DNA of 64,000 nt, from assembly GCF_019649015.1 (NCBI RefSeq), contig NZ_BLPI01000001.1:1587001-1651000 (forward strand), read 5' to 3'. The stretch comes from Agarivorans litoreus. Its GTDB lineage: Bacteria > Pseudomonadota > Gammaproteobacteria > Enterobacterales > Celerinatantimonadaceae. This document shows positions 19,480-26,606 of this stretch, piece by piece; position 1 is the stretch's first letter; each line of letters begins with the position of its first letter. The translations under genes were made by a program, and so were the position numbers. The notes beneath the pieces were generated by a model. It did no database searches. It saw nothing but the letters and a program-made list of their open reading frames with translations, and had not been told where the DNA came from.

Positions 19480-20037
19480 TTATGTTGTAGATTTTTTTAA
19501 CGCTCGCTGCACGCTCGACAAGCTTATTCTTAGCTCCTTAGCGATCTTTCTGTAACTTAAACCTGCTAGCCTCAACTCCACTACAGCGTCTTTATTAATT
19601 GTAATTTTTCGCCCTTTGTATACACCGCGCTTTTTGGCGAGAGCGATACCCTCGGCTTGCCGCTCTCGAATCATCGCGCGTTCAAACTGATAAATAGCGC
19701 CTAATAGGGTGAGTAGAAGTTGGTTCATAGGGCTGGAACTATCAGCAGTAAAGACTAAATTTTCCTGATGAAAATGTAGTGATACCCCTTTAGATAGGAA
19801 CAGCTCGACGAGGGAAAGTAAGTGTCCAGTGTTTCTGGCTAAACGTGAAATGTCATGAACGTGAACAATGTCTCCAGCTCGAATGTGTGCCAGCAAATTA
19901 TCTAAACCAGGCCGCTGTTTAACAGAGCCAGAAATATTGTCCTCAAAAACAATATCCAGCTGCAACCCGTGTAACTGCCGTGTAGTTTTCTGCTCTGCAG
20001 TGCTTACTCGTGTATATCCAATATTCTGTCCTTTCAT
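19480..20037 (-). CDS. Serine recombinase (resolvase/invertase family)
   Basis: A 185-aa protein of typical small serine recombinase length. It begins KGQNIGYTRVSTAEQ, with the catalytic Ser in YTRVS. It continues with HVHDISRLARN (the conserved S-R-L-x-R block), YQFERAMIRERQAEGI and GRKITI, and ends in a C-terminal helix-turn-helix (GLSYRKIAKELRISLSSVQR). ATG 20037 follows AGGTGGGG; an upstream in-frame start is less likely. Such enzymes resolve cointegrates or invert DNA at short paired sites. It stands alone, leftward, between the tyrosine recombinases and the AlpA-type gene. Candidate substrate sites nearby are the dyads at 20579 and 20650 (inference). Confidence 0.9.
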   Translation of the reverse strand: MKGQNIGYTRVSTAEQKTTRQLHGLQLDIVFEDNISGSVKQRPGLDNLLAHIRAGDIVHVHDISRLARNTGHLLSLVELFLSKGVSLHFHQENLVFTADSSSPMNQLLLTLLGAIYQFERAMIRERQAEGIALAKKRGVYKGRKITINKDAVVELRLAGLSYRKIAKELRISLSSVQRALKKSTT

Positions 20038-20332
20038 ATCCCCACCTATATTCAATTGGCTTTAGAGTGAATGAAACGTTTGTGTTCAAAACGTTATATC
20101 CACCCTATTGAATACGAAAGTCGACATCTGACAAATGTGGTCACATGGGTATACCCTAAATAAAGATTGCCAAACTAGTGGGTTTACAAAAGGAAGATAT
20201 TAAGTGTCATAAGTGTGCACACACTTTGTATAACCAAAAGGAATAAATGAACCATTGCATGCTTCCTTTTGTTCTAAAAATAGCCGCTAAACCACTCCTA
20301 GAAGTTAAGCTAGGACTAGGGAGACTCTAAAT
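20038..20332. promoter_or_regulatory. Divergent promoter region, serine recombinase / AlpA-type regulator
   Basis: 295 bp between divergent genes. It holds an imperfect dyad AAGTGTGCACACACTT at 20211-20226, upstream of the AlpA-type gene, which could be an operator. No ORF is seen. Confidence 0.35.
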
Positions 20333-20536
20333 ATGGAAAACGGTATGAACAATTCTCCCAGCGGAACACTACTAAATAAATCACAAGTTGCGGCAAAAAC
20401 AGGGTTAAGCGCCTCCACAATCTATCGACTATGCCAAGCAGGTAAATTCCCAAAACCTGTTCGTTTGTCAGAGCGTCGGGTAGCTTGGAAAAAAGAGGAT
20501 GTTGAAAAATGGTTCGAAGACTTAAATTACGCATAA
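20333..20536 (+). CDS. AlpA-family (MerR-like) phage/island transcriptional regulator
   Basis: A 67-aa protein, nearly all helix-turn-helix: LLNKSQVAAKTGLSASTIYR, then GKFPKPVRLSERRVAWKKED and a Trp-containing C-terminal helix (VEKWFEDL). This is the AlpA/excisionase-type pattern found in P4-like integrative elements, where it controls integrase or excision. Start ATG 20333 follows AGGGAG. It lies just outside the left attachment repeat of the uronate island, so it probably belongs to a different, older element to the left. Confidence 0.85.
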   Translation: MENGMNNSPSGTLLNKSQVAAKTGLSASTIYRLCQAGKFPKPVRLSERRVAWKKEDVEKWFEDLNYA

Positions 20537-20578
20537 TGCACGATCCTATGGCTGCGTCATTCCATTTAAACAATATCA

Positions 20579-20608
20579 TTAACAATTGACACTGGTGTCA
20601 GTTGTTAA
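20579..20608. repeat. 30-bp near-perfect dyad
   Basis: The arms TTAACAATTGACAC and GTGTCAGTTGTTAA are separated by two bases with one mismatch. There is no T-run, so an operator or recombination site is more likely than a terminator. It lies between the AlpA-type gene and the island's left attachment repeat. Confidence 0.6.
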
Positions 20609-20649
20609 CTCATTATCGAACAATTTCGAATTAGTAACTCGGATTGAAT

Positions 20650-20695
20650 CCACCTACTTCGGATAACCTGCATTTAGGTAAATCGAAGTAGATGG
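20650..20695. repeat. Inverted repeat with 12-bp arms
   Basis: CCACCTACTTCG (20650-20661) pairs with CGAAGTAGATGG (20684-20695) with one mismatch; a smaller ACCT..AGGT stem is nested in the loop. Function unknown. The rest of 20537-20879 shows no gene. Confidence 0.5.
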
Positions 20696-20879
20696 TGTCG
20701 CTATTGAGAGTATTGCTGATGCAGCTATAAGGTGTGATATTGCTTATTCATAGTGAGAATGCTTAGTGTCTTAAATTGCCTGTCCCAGTGATTAAATGAC
20801 AGTCATCCTCCCTTCAAACTAGCCTCATTTATGCTAACCCATCTAAGTTATAGCACTGATTTAACTTAATTCTTCTACT

Positions 20880-20933
20880 TTACGAGCTTTAAGAAACTTC
20901 ATGAGTTTCTATGAATAGCAGGAGCGGTGATTA
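20880..20933 (+). repeat. Left attachment repeat (attL/attR-like) of the uronate island
   Basis: The 54-bp segment containing GCTTTAAGAAACTTCATGAG matches 42172-42225 in the same orientation with four mismatches by eye. The right copy overlaps the groL stop codon. It marks the left junction of a 21,292-bp element. Confidence 0.85.
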
Positions 20934-21008
20934 AGGGTCACTGCAAATGCTAAACATCCGTCCCAATATTGACTAAGCTAAAAATCATATATTACTTCAT
21001 GAGAGCGC

Positions 21009-23024
21009 TTAGGCTCTGCACTCTTTACTAACTACTATCTCACCTTGTTCCATATCTGCCTTGATGCTTAATGTATGTTTTGGATATTCAAGCGTCAGCT
21101 CAAGAGCTTGCTCGATCCAAACAAACTGCTGAACTTGAATATTAGCTTGTTCACTCAAATCGTGGATCACCGCCACTTTAAAATGCTCATCGACAGAGCG
21201 AACAATAGAGTAAGCTAAATCTGTGGTTGCAGGATTATCAGGCGCGTAGCCGCGTACCAAGCTGGCTGGACTATTAGTTATAATATGCTGATTAAACGCC
21301 GTTTGTTCTTGTATATCGTAACTAAGCTTGTAGCTTTCATCAATTTGTTGCTGATGGCATTGCACCATTCTAGCTAATGGTCCCTGCATCGGGTTATCAC
21401 ATTTATGAGTGGCATCTAATTGTTTGTGTTTCCCTCGAACATGCCAAACTAGATCTAGCTGCCTGCCCTTTGAGTTATCAACATCGTTAAACTCAATGAG
21501 CAAGTCTCCTAACCATAACAATTGACGACGATACTTAAGGCCGCGATACGCCTCTTCATCCCATTGCACAATAGTATGGCTATCTACAACAGGCAGCTCT
21601 CCGCGCCAATCTACCTCCACATCCAACCAAGTAAATTTGTCTGTTACCAAAAATTTATTTACTTTAGGCGTGGCTGGGGGCTGATTTTTTTGCTCAACGG
21701 CCAGGGTATTATGGGTAAGCGTATTTTTGTAATATTGGTAATGCAATTCAGCCCCATAGCCGGTGGTACCAAGGTCAGGCAAAATTTCTTTCCCTTTGCG
21801 GCTTATGATCAGGCCCAGTTGGTCATAATGATCATGTTCCCCGCCATAAGGAGCATGCTTAACCAATAACATGTTATCCCGAGTGTTATCATGCATGATA
21901 GTAATACCAGATTGCTCAGCGTGAATACTGTTGCAGGCTAAAGGCTTAGCCGGAGGCAGTTCCTCAACACCATAGAGTAAAGCCTCAATATTGTGACGCT
22001 CTTCTGCTTGATAAATAGTTTGTAATGCCGAAGCAAACAGCGGGTCTCGGTACTCTCGGTAAGCAAACTCAAATATATGACTATGGGTGAGCCTCTCTTG
22101 ACCAGCAATACAGTCATTCAATCGAGGGAAGTTGCCAGTATTGATGAGAAGCTTCAGTGGAAAGGCCATCATTAGCTGGAGCTTAGGTTGATCTTTTAGA
22201 GAATACTGAGTTTTACAGGCAATTTTTTCAAAATTAAGCAAGGCTTGTAGAGCATAGTAATGATAGTGAATAGAGCCTTCAAACCACAATCCATCGCCTT
22301 TAACGCCATTTTCTAATTGGTATTTAAGGCCATAAGGTGTATTGACCGCAAACTCTACTAGCTGCTCATTATCGATGATTAAACCGATTACACCAATGGT
22401 CGCTGAAATTTTCATTTCATGATTATGCAGTTGGTCACTACGGTGCTGCATTAAAAATTCAGCGCCCTCCAACAATAAGCGTTTCTCGACATAAAGCTGT
22501 TCTTCACGATCTAAATCTTCTTTTATAAAATCGTAACCGCGAGCGAAATCGATATTACAGTTTGCCTCGCACAAGGTTTGAGCATTGGCTTTACCAGGAC
22601 CATTATAAGGGATCCCTCCATGCTCTTGGTAATCAGGGTAAAACTCGGCGTAAGCTAATAAGATCTCTCTAACCTTATGCAAATAACGTTCGTTTTTAGT
22701 AATTTGCCAAAGTAGCCCTAAATCATTGCAAGCTTTCGAATTCAATCCATTCAGCCAGCGCCACCATGCGCCATCATAGGGCTCGCCAGTTAATACTTCA
22801 CCATCAACTGGGCAAACATGCTCTGTTGGCTTATTTCTATCCCAAGTTAAGCGCACACCGTGTTTTGGGCAAAAGTAGTATAGATTCCAAGTGGCCCTAG
22901 CGTCTGGTGGAACGAGCGTTTCAGACTCTAGTACTACAGAGTTATCAGCAATAATTTGATCAATGATCTCTTGATTTGCATGCTTGCGTATAACCGCCAT
23001 TTCTTTTTCAGTAAACTGCAACAT
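21009..23024 (-). CDS. Heparinase II/III-family polysaccharide lyase, PL15-like oligo-alginate lyase
   Basis: A 671-aa protein without a signal peptide, so probably cytoplasmic and acting on imported oligosaccharides. An N-terminal alpha-toroid region (~80-340) contains WWRWLNGLNSKACNDLGLLW, HNHEMKISATIG and GLWFEGSIHYHYYALQALLN. The heparinase II/III beta-sandwich starts near 385 with GGEHDHYDQLGLIISRKGKE, LPDLGTTGYG and THNTLAVEQKNQPP. His and Tyr residues in these blocks are the expected catalytic set. PL15 exo-lyases release unsaturated monouronates. The gene is 9 bp downstream of uxaC, in one operon. Which uronate polymer it prefers (alginate, glucuronan) cannot be read from the sequence. 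PL15 is my best match; PL17 and other heparinase-type families remain possible. Confidence 0.75.
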   Translation of the reverse strand: MLQFTEKEMAVIRKHANQEIIDQIIADNSVVLESETLVPPDARATWNLYYFCPKHGVRLTWDRNKPTEHVCPVDGEVLTGEPYDGAWWRWLNGLNSKACNDLGLLWQITKNERYLHKVREILLAYAEFYPDYQEHGGIPYNGPGKANAQTLCEANCNIDFARGYDFIKEDLDREEQLYVEKRLLLEGAEFLMQHRSDQLHNHEMKISATIGVIGLIIDNEQLVEFAVNTPYGLKYQLENGVKGDGLWFEGSIHYHYYALQALLNFEKIACKTQYSLKDQPKLQLMMAFPLKLLINTGNFPRLNDCIAGQERLTHSHIFEFAYREYRDPLFASALQTIYQAEERHNIEALLYGVEELPPAKPLACNSIHAEQSGITIMHDNTRDNMLLVKHAPYGGEHDHYDQLGLIISRKGKEILPDLGTTGYGAELHYQYYKNTLTHNTLAVEQKNQPPATPKVNKFLVTDKFTWLDVEVDWRGELPVVDSHTIVQWDEEAYRGLKYRRQLLWLGDLLIEFNDVDNSKGRQLDLVWHVRGKHKQLDATHKCDNPMQGPLARMVQCHQQQIDESYKLSYDIQEQTAFNQHIITNSPASLVRGYAPDNPATTDLAYSIVRSVDEHFKVAVIHDLSEQANIQVQQFVWIEQALELTLEYPKHTLSIKADMEQGEIVVSKECRA

Positions 23025-23033
23025 AATGAATAC

Positions 23034-24458
23034 CTATACATCACCTAACCGGTGTGGAAAATTAAAATACTGCCTGGCATTTCTATAACAAATATTTTCT
23101 ACGGTTTGCTTAATTAGCGCTTGGTCGTTAGGCATATATCCTTTATCAATCCACTCGCCTAAGAGATTGCATAAAATGCGACGAAAGTAGTCATGCCGCG
23201 ACATAGATAAAACACTTCTAGAGTCTGTCAACATGCCAACAAAGCGACCAAGAGCCCCCAAGTTAGCAAGATCCTTAAGCTGCTTTTCAATTCCAGATTG
23301 ATGATCATTAAACCACCAAGCTGCGCCCAATTGGATTTTTCCTGGCTGTGCATCACTGTCTTGAAATGCACCAATAATAGAGCCTAAGACCACGTTATCT
23401 TTTGGATTTAGGCTATACAAAATCGTTTGAGGTAAACAGCGATCCTCTTCCAACAAGTTGAGTAGCTTACATAAGCTTTCAGCGATCGCATTGTCACCTA
23501 TAACACTAAAACCAGTACCCTTTCCCAACGTATTGCAACGACGCTTATTTACATTACTCAACACTCCAATATGCAACTGCATAGACCACCCATGCTGATG
23601 ACAGGCCTTTCCTAAAGCGTGAAAAATAGCAGTTTTAAATTGTGTCTCTGCCAGCTTACTTAAGTTCTCTCCGCCAATCAGTTTGGCTATCGAATCATCT
23701 AAGTCTGCATAAGAATATTCAGCAAAATCAATAACCTTTAAGCCCAAATCAGATAAGCGACAGTTATTGGCGGCAAAATAATCAATACGGGAATAAATGG
23801 CCTTGAGGTAAGAACTAAAATCACTAATCACCACTCCGCTAACTTGGCTCAATGATTCAAGCATATTAAGAAACAATTTGGGTTCCTCAATGGCTAGTAA
23901 GTCATCAGCACGAAAAGTGGGTAGCACCTGAACAGGATAGTCTGAGGCTGCAAGTTGTTGGTGATAAACCAAGTTACTAAGAGGACTGTCAGTGGTACAT
24001 AGTAGTTCTACTTTACTGTCAATAAGTAAACGCCGTACCGAATGAGAGCTAGACTGCAATAAATCATTACACCGCCGCCATATTTCATCACAATTGTCGG
24101 GGTTGAGCAGCAGGTCAATATTAAAGTACTTTTTTAGCTCATAATGACACCAATGATATAAGGGATTACCGACCAAATAAGGAATGGTTTCACACCACTT
24201 TTCAAACTTACTGTAAGCATCCGCCCCTCCAGTAATATAGAACTCATCAACGCCATTACTGCGTAATGCCCGCCATAAATAGTGATCACGACTCAACCAA
24301 GCATCTGCAATATTTTGGTACTGGTAGTCGTTCCAGATATCCTGAGCCTCTAAATGGTTATGGAAATCAATAATAGGCATTGACTCAGCGTAGCTATGGT
24401 AAAGCGTTTCAGCTGTATTCCCTTGTAACAAGAAGTTTGGATGTATAAATACCGACAT
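23034..24458 (-). CDS. uxaC: Uronate isomerase (glucuronate/galacturonate isomerase)
   Basis: A 474-aa protein of usual UxaC length. Diagnostic blocks: PIIDFHNHLEAQDIW near residue 30 (metal-binding HxH), WLSRDHYLWRALRSNGV, NPLYHWCHYELKKYF, LQLHIGVLSN and LTDSRSVLSMSRHDYFRRIL at the C-terminus. The enzyme converts D-glucuronate to D-fructuronate, or galacturonate to tagaturonate. Downstream enzymes (UxaA/B, UxuA/B) are not in the window, so its products must be handled elsewhere. It is the first gene of a two-gene operon with the PL15-like lyase. The ATG at 24458 has a weak ribosome site. A 10-bp inverted repeat upstream may be its operator. Confidence 0.92.
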   Translation of the reverse strand: MSVFIHPNFLLQGNTAETLYHSYAESMPIIDFHNHLEAQDIWNDYQYQNIADAWLSRDHYLWRALRSNGVDEFYITGGADAYSKFEKWCETIPYLVGNPLYHWCHYELKKYFNIDLLLNPDNCDEIWRRCNDLLQSSSHSVRRLLIDSKVELLCTTDSPLSNLVYHQQLAASDYPVQVLPTFRADDLLAIEEPKLFLNMLESLSQVSGVVISDFSSYLKAIYSRIDYFAANNCRLSDLGLKVIDFAEYSYADLDDSIAKLIGGENLSKLAETQFKTAIFHALGKACHQHGWSMQLHIGVLSNVNKRRCNTLGKGTGFSVIGDNAIAESLCKLLNLLEEDRCLPQTILYSLNPKDNVVLGSIIGAFQDSDAQPGKIQLGAAWWFNDHQSGIEKQLKDLANLGALGRFVGMLTDSRSVLSMSRHDYFRRILCNLLGEWIDKGYMPNDQALIKQTVENICYRNARQYFNFPHRLGDV

Positions 24459-24483
24459 AATTAAGTTTTTTAATAAGTGATTG

Positions 24484-24514
24484 GAAAATAACTAATTTAT
24501 TTAAAGTTATTTTC
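24484..24514. promoter_or_regulatory. Inverted repeat upstream of uxaC
   Basis: GAAAATAACT and AGTTATTTTC flank an 11-bp AT-rich loop, 26 bp before the uxaC start. It does not match the KdgR consensus. It is a candidate operator for another regulator. Confidence 0.4.
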
Positions 24515-24546
24515 TAAGAACTTATGGATTCAACACGAAACAAAGG

Positions 24547-24578
24547 CCTAGAGAGGTTTTAAGCTCTCTAGGCAAAAG
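24547..24578 (-). terminator. Terminator of the first symporter gene
   Basis: On the minus strand CCTAGAGAG-CTTAAAA-CCTCTCTAGG is followed by CCTTTGTTTC, directly after the symporter stop. It separates the symporter from the uxaC operon. Confidence 0.7.
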
Positions 24579-24579
24579 C

Positions 24580-26346
24580 TTATTTAGCTGTACTGAGATT
24601 TAATGCTGATTGTTCTCTAGCGCTTTTTAGTAATAAGCTACCCACCGTAACAATCACCAAGCCACAGAACACAAAGGCCATACGTCCCCAGAATGGATTT
24701 GGTATCAGTACCATCGCACTCACAAGCGCACCAAATACCAAGATTAATTTGCCCAACATCTCACGCTGTTGGCGATCCATTTCGTCTTGACCTGCACCCT
24801 CAATCACTGGGGTATCTACATCATTCCAGAAAGCCGCTAGCTCTTTGCTACGCTCTGCTTTTGGCGCTTTGTAGAATTTGGTAGTAAGACAGAAGAACCC
24901 ACCTGTAATTACCAAGTGACCCACAATACCTAAGAGTACTTTTAAGTCTTTCGCTTCACGTCCAGTAAATGGCGATTCTAGATTTAACCAGTTATTAATC
25001 ACTTCTGCCGTGAAGACAAAACTCACCAAGTAAGACACTATCATGCCCACAACCAAGGTGGCCCATGCCGCCCAATCTGGCGTTTTCTTGATAAACATAC
25101 CAAAGAATAACGGCACCAAAATTGGCATTTGTAATAAGGTACTCACGTACATCATTGCATCAAATAGGCTTAAGCCTCGTAGGGAGTTGATGAACAGTGC
25201 CACCATAATAATCAGTACACCAAATACCAGCGTCACTAGTTGGCTCACTCGCATTAACTTCTTATCATCTGCAGTTTTGTTGATGATAGGCGCATAGAAG
25301 TTACGTACAAATACGCCTGAGTTACGGTTTAAGCCTGAATCCATAGATGACATAGTGGCTGCAAAAACAGCAGACATTAGCAGCCCAACCATGCCTACTG
25401 GCATCGCTTTTTCAACAAAAACCAAGTACACCGCATCGGCCGCTTTTTTACCTAACTCTGCGGCATGCGCTGTCGCTGCATCAGGATAAATAACTGCGGT
25501 TACCCAAGGAGGTAGGAACCAAATCGCTGGACCCACTAGCATTAACACAAAGGCTAGTAAAGCGGCTTTACGCGCATTCACAGAGTCTTTAGCAGTTAAG
25601 AATCGATATGAGTCTTGCATGTTATTGATGTTTTGCAATTGCTTAACGAACATGAAGATAAACCAAGAGATAAACAGTAATGGGTAGTTCATCCCTGAGC
25701 CCATAATACTCTCTGCGGGGAATTGCTCAATTAAGTTCGATGGACCACCAATCTTCACTAATGCAGCCACCGCACACACAACCGTTACCGCCATGATAAC
25801 GACCATTTGTACAAAATCTGAAGCTACTACACCCCATGCTCCACCAATCACCGAAATAAACAGAACAATTAAGCCTGTGGCAACAATGGTGGTTTCAATA
25901 TCAATTTTAAATACTGCACTAACAAACAGCGCTAAACCATTTAACCAAATACCGGTGTAAACAATGCTTGTTGGCATGGTTGCCCAGGTAAAGACTTGTT
26001 CATTGGTTGTGCCAAAACGACGGCGTACCCCTTCGATAGGAGTCACCACCCGCATTTGGCGGAAGCGGTAAGAAAAGTACAACCAAGAAAGCAAAAAACC
26101 AAACGCATTGGCCATGAACACAACCATAATAGGGAAGCCATCCGTGAACGCTTTACCCGCTGCTCCTGTAAATGTCCAAGCACTAAACTGCGTCATAAAT
26201 GCTGTGGAACCTACCATCCACCAAAGCATTTTGCCGCCCCCACGGAAGTAGTCACTAGTAGAGCTACCAGCAAATCGTTTGAAGATGACCCCTATCGCTA
26301 TCATGAAGATAAAATAGACGCCCACTACGAGCATATCGATATTCAT
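24580..26346 (-). CDS. SLC5-family sodium:solute symporter, copy 1
   Basis: A 588-aa, roughly 13-14 TM protein. Start ATG 26346 follows AAGGAG at a good distance; a GTG at 26367 is less likely. SLC5 features include an N-terminal helix pair (DMLVVGVYFIFMIAIGVIF), SDYFRGGGKMLWWMVG, AFMTQFSAWTFTGAAGKAF and MSSMDSGLNRNSGVFVRNF. Relatives in alginate clusters (Toa transporters) import unsaturated uronate monomers such as DEH; that substrate is inferred from context. It is encoded with its own terminator and a KdgR-like operator at 26376-26397. Apart from the last ~11 residues it is identical to copy 2 at 28808, part of a 1.73-kb direct duplication flanking the beta-helix lyase gene. Confidence 0.9.
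   Translation of the reverse strand: MNIDMLVVGVYFIFMIAIGVIFKRFAGSSTSDYFRGGGKMLWWMVGSTAFMTQFSAWTFTGAAGKAFTDGFPIMVVFMANAFGFLLSWLYFSYRFRQMRVVTPIEGVRRRFGTTNEQVFTWATMPTSIVYTGIWLNGLALFVSAVFKIDIETTIVATGLIVLFISVIGGAWGVVASDFVQMVVIMAVTVVCAVAALVKIGGPSNLIEQFPAESIMGSGMNYPLLFISWFIFMFVKQLQNINNMQDSYRFLTAKDSVNARKAALLAFVLMLVGPAIWFLPPWVTAVIYPDAATAHAAELGKKAADAVYLVFVEKAMPVGMVGLLMSAVFAATMSSMDSGLNRNSGVFVRNFYAPIINKTADDKKLMRVSQLVTLVFGVLIIMVALFINSLRGLSLFDAMMYVSTLLQMPILVPLFFGMFIKKTPDWAAWATLVVGMIVSYLVSFVFTAEVINNWLNLESPFTGREAKDLKVLLGIVGHLVITGGFFCLTTKFYKAPKAERSKELAAFWNDVDTPVIEGAGQDEMDRQQREMLGKLILVFGALVSAMVLIPNPFWGRMAFVFCGLVIVTVGSLLLKSAREQSALNLSTAK
24616..26346 (-). repeat. 1731-bp direct duplication, unit 1
   Basis: Aligns with 28844-30574 at a constant offset of 4228 bp without indels. 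By eye I found about seven single-base differences, all silent where checked. The units cover almost the whole symporter gene; only the 3' ~36 bp of each gene differ. Confidence 0.9.
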
Positions 26347-26375
26347 TTGGAACTCCTTCTCACTCACAAATTATT

Positions 26376-26397
26376 TTTTGAAACGTTGTTTTATTAT
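26376..26397 (-). promoter_or_regulatory. KdgR-like operator, symporter copy 1
   Basis: On the minus strand it reads TAAAACAACGTTTCAAA, close to the KdgR palindrome (AATRAAAYRYTRTTTYATT). It lies 30-51 bp upstream of the start codon, where bound repressor would block transcription. Confidence 0.65.
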
Positions 26398-26550
26398 TGC
26401 ATTAATAGCGGTTCAATAAAGAGTTCGTATAAGAATATGTGATCCATGCTGAATATATTACTAGGTGATGGAAGCGAGAAAGTGGCATAAGAACTATCGC
26501 GAACAAAAGCGAGGAGCAATAAAATCTCAACGTTTACTGCAATACACAAA

Positions 26551-26586
26551 ATAAAAAAGCCAAGATTCTAGCTAAGAATCTTGGCT
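26551..26586 (-). terminator. Terminator of the beta-helix lyase gene
   Basis: On the minus strand AGCCAAGATTCTTAGC pairs with the following TAGAATCTTGGCT, then TTTTTATTTTG. A strong intrinsic terminator 20 bp after the stop. No gene lies in 26347-26606. Confidence 0.85.
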
Positions 26587-26606
26587 TAATATGTTTTTCT
26601 ATATAG

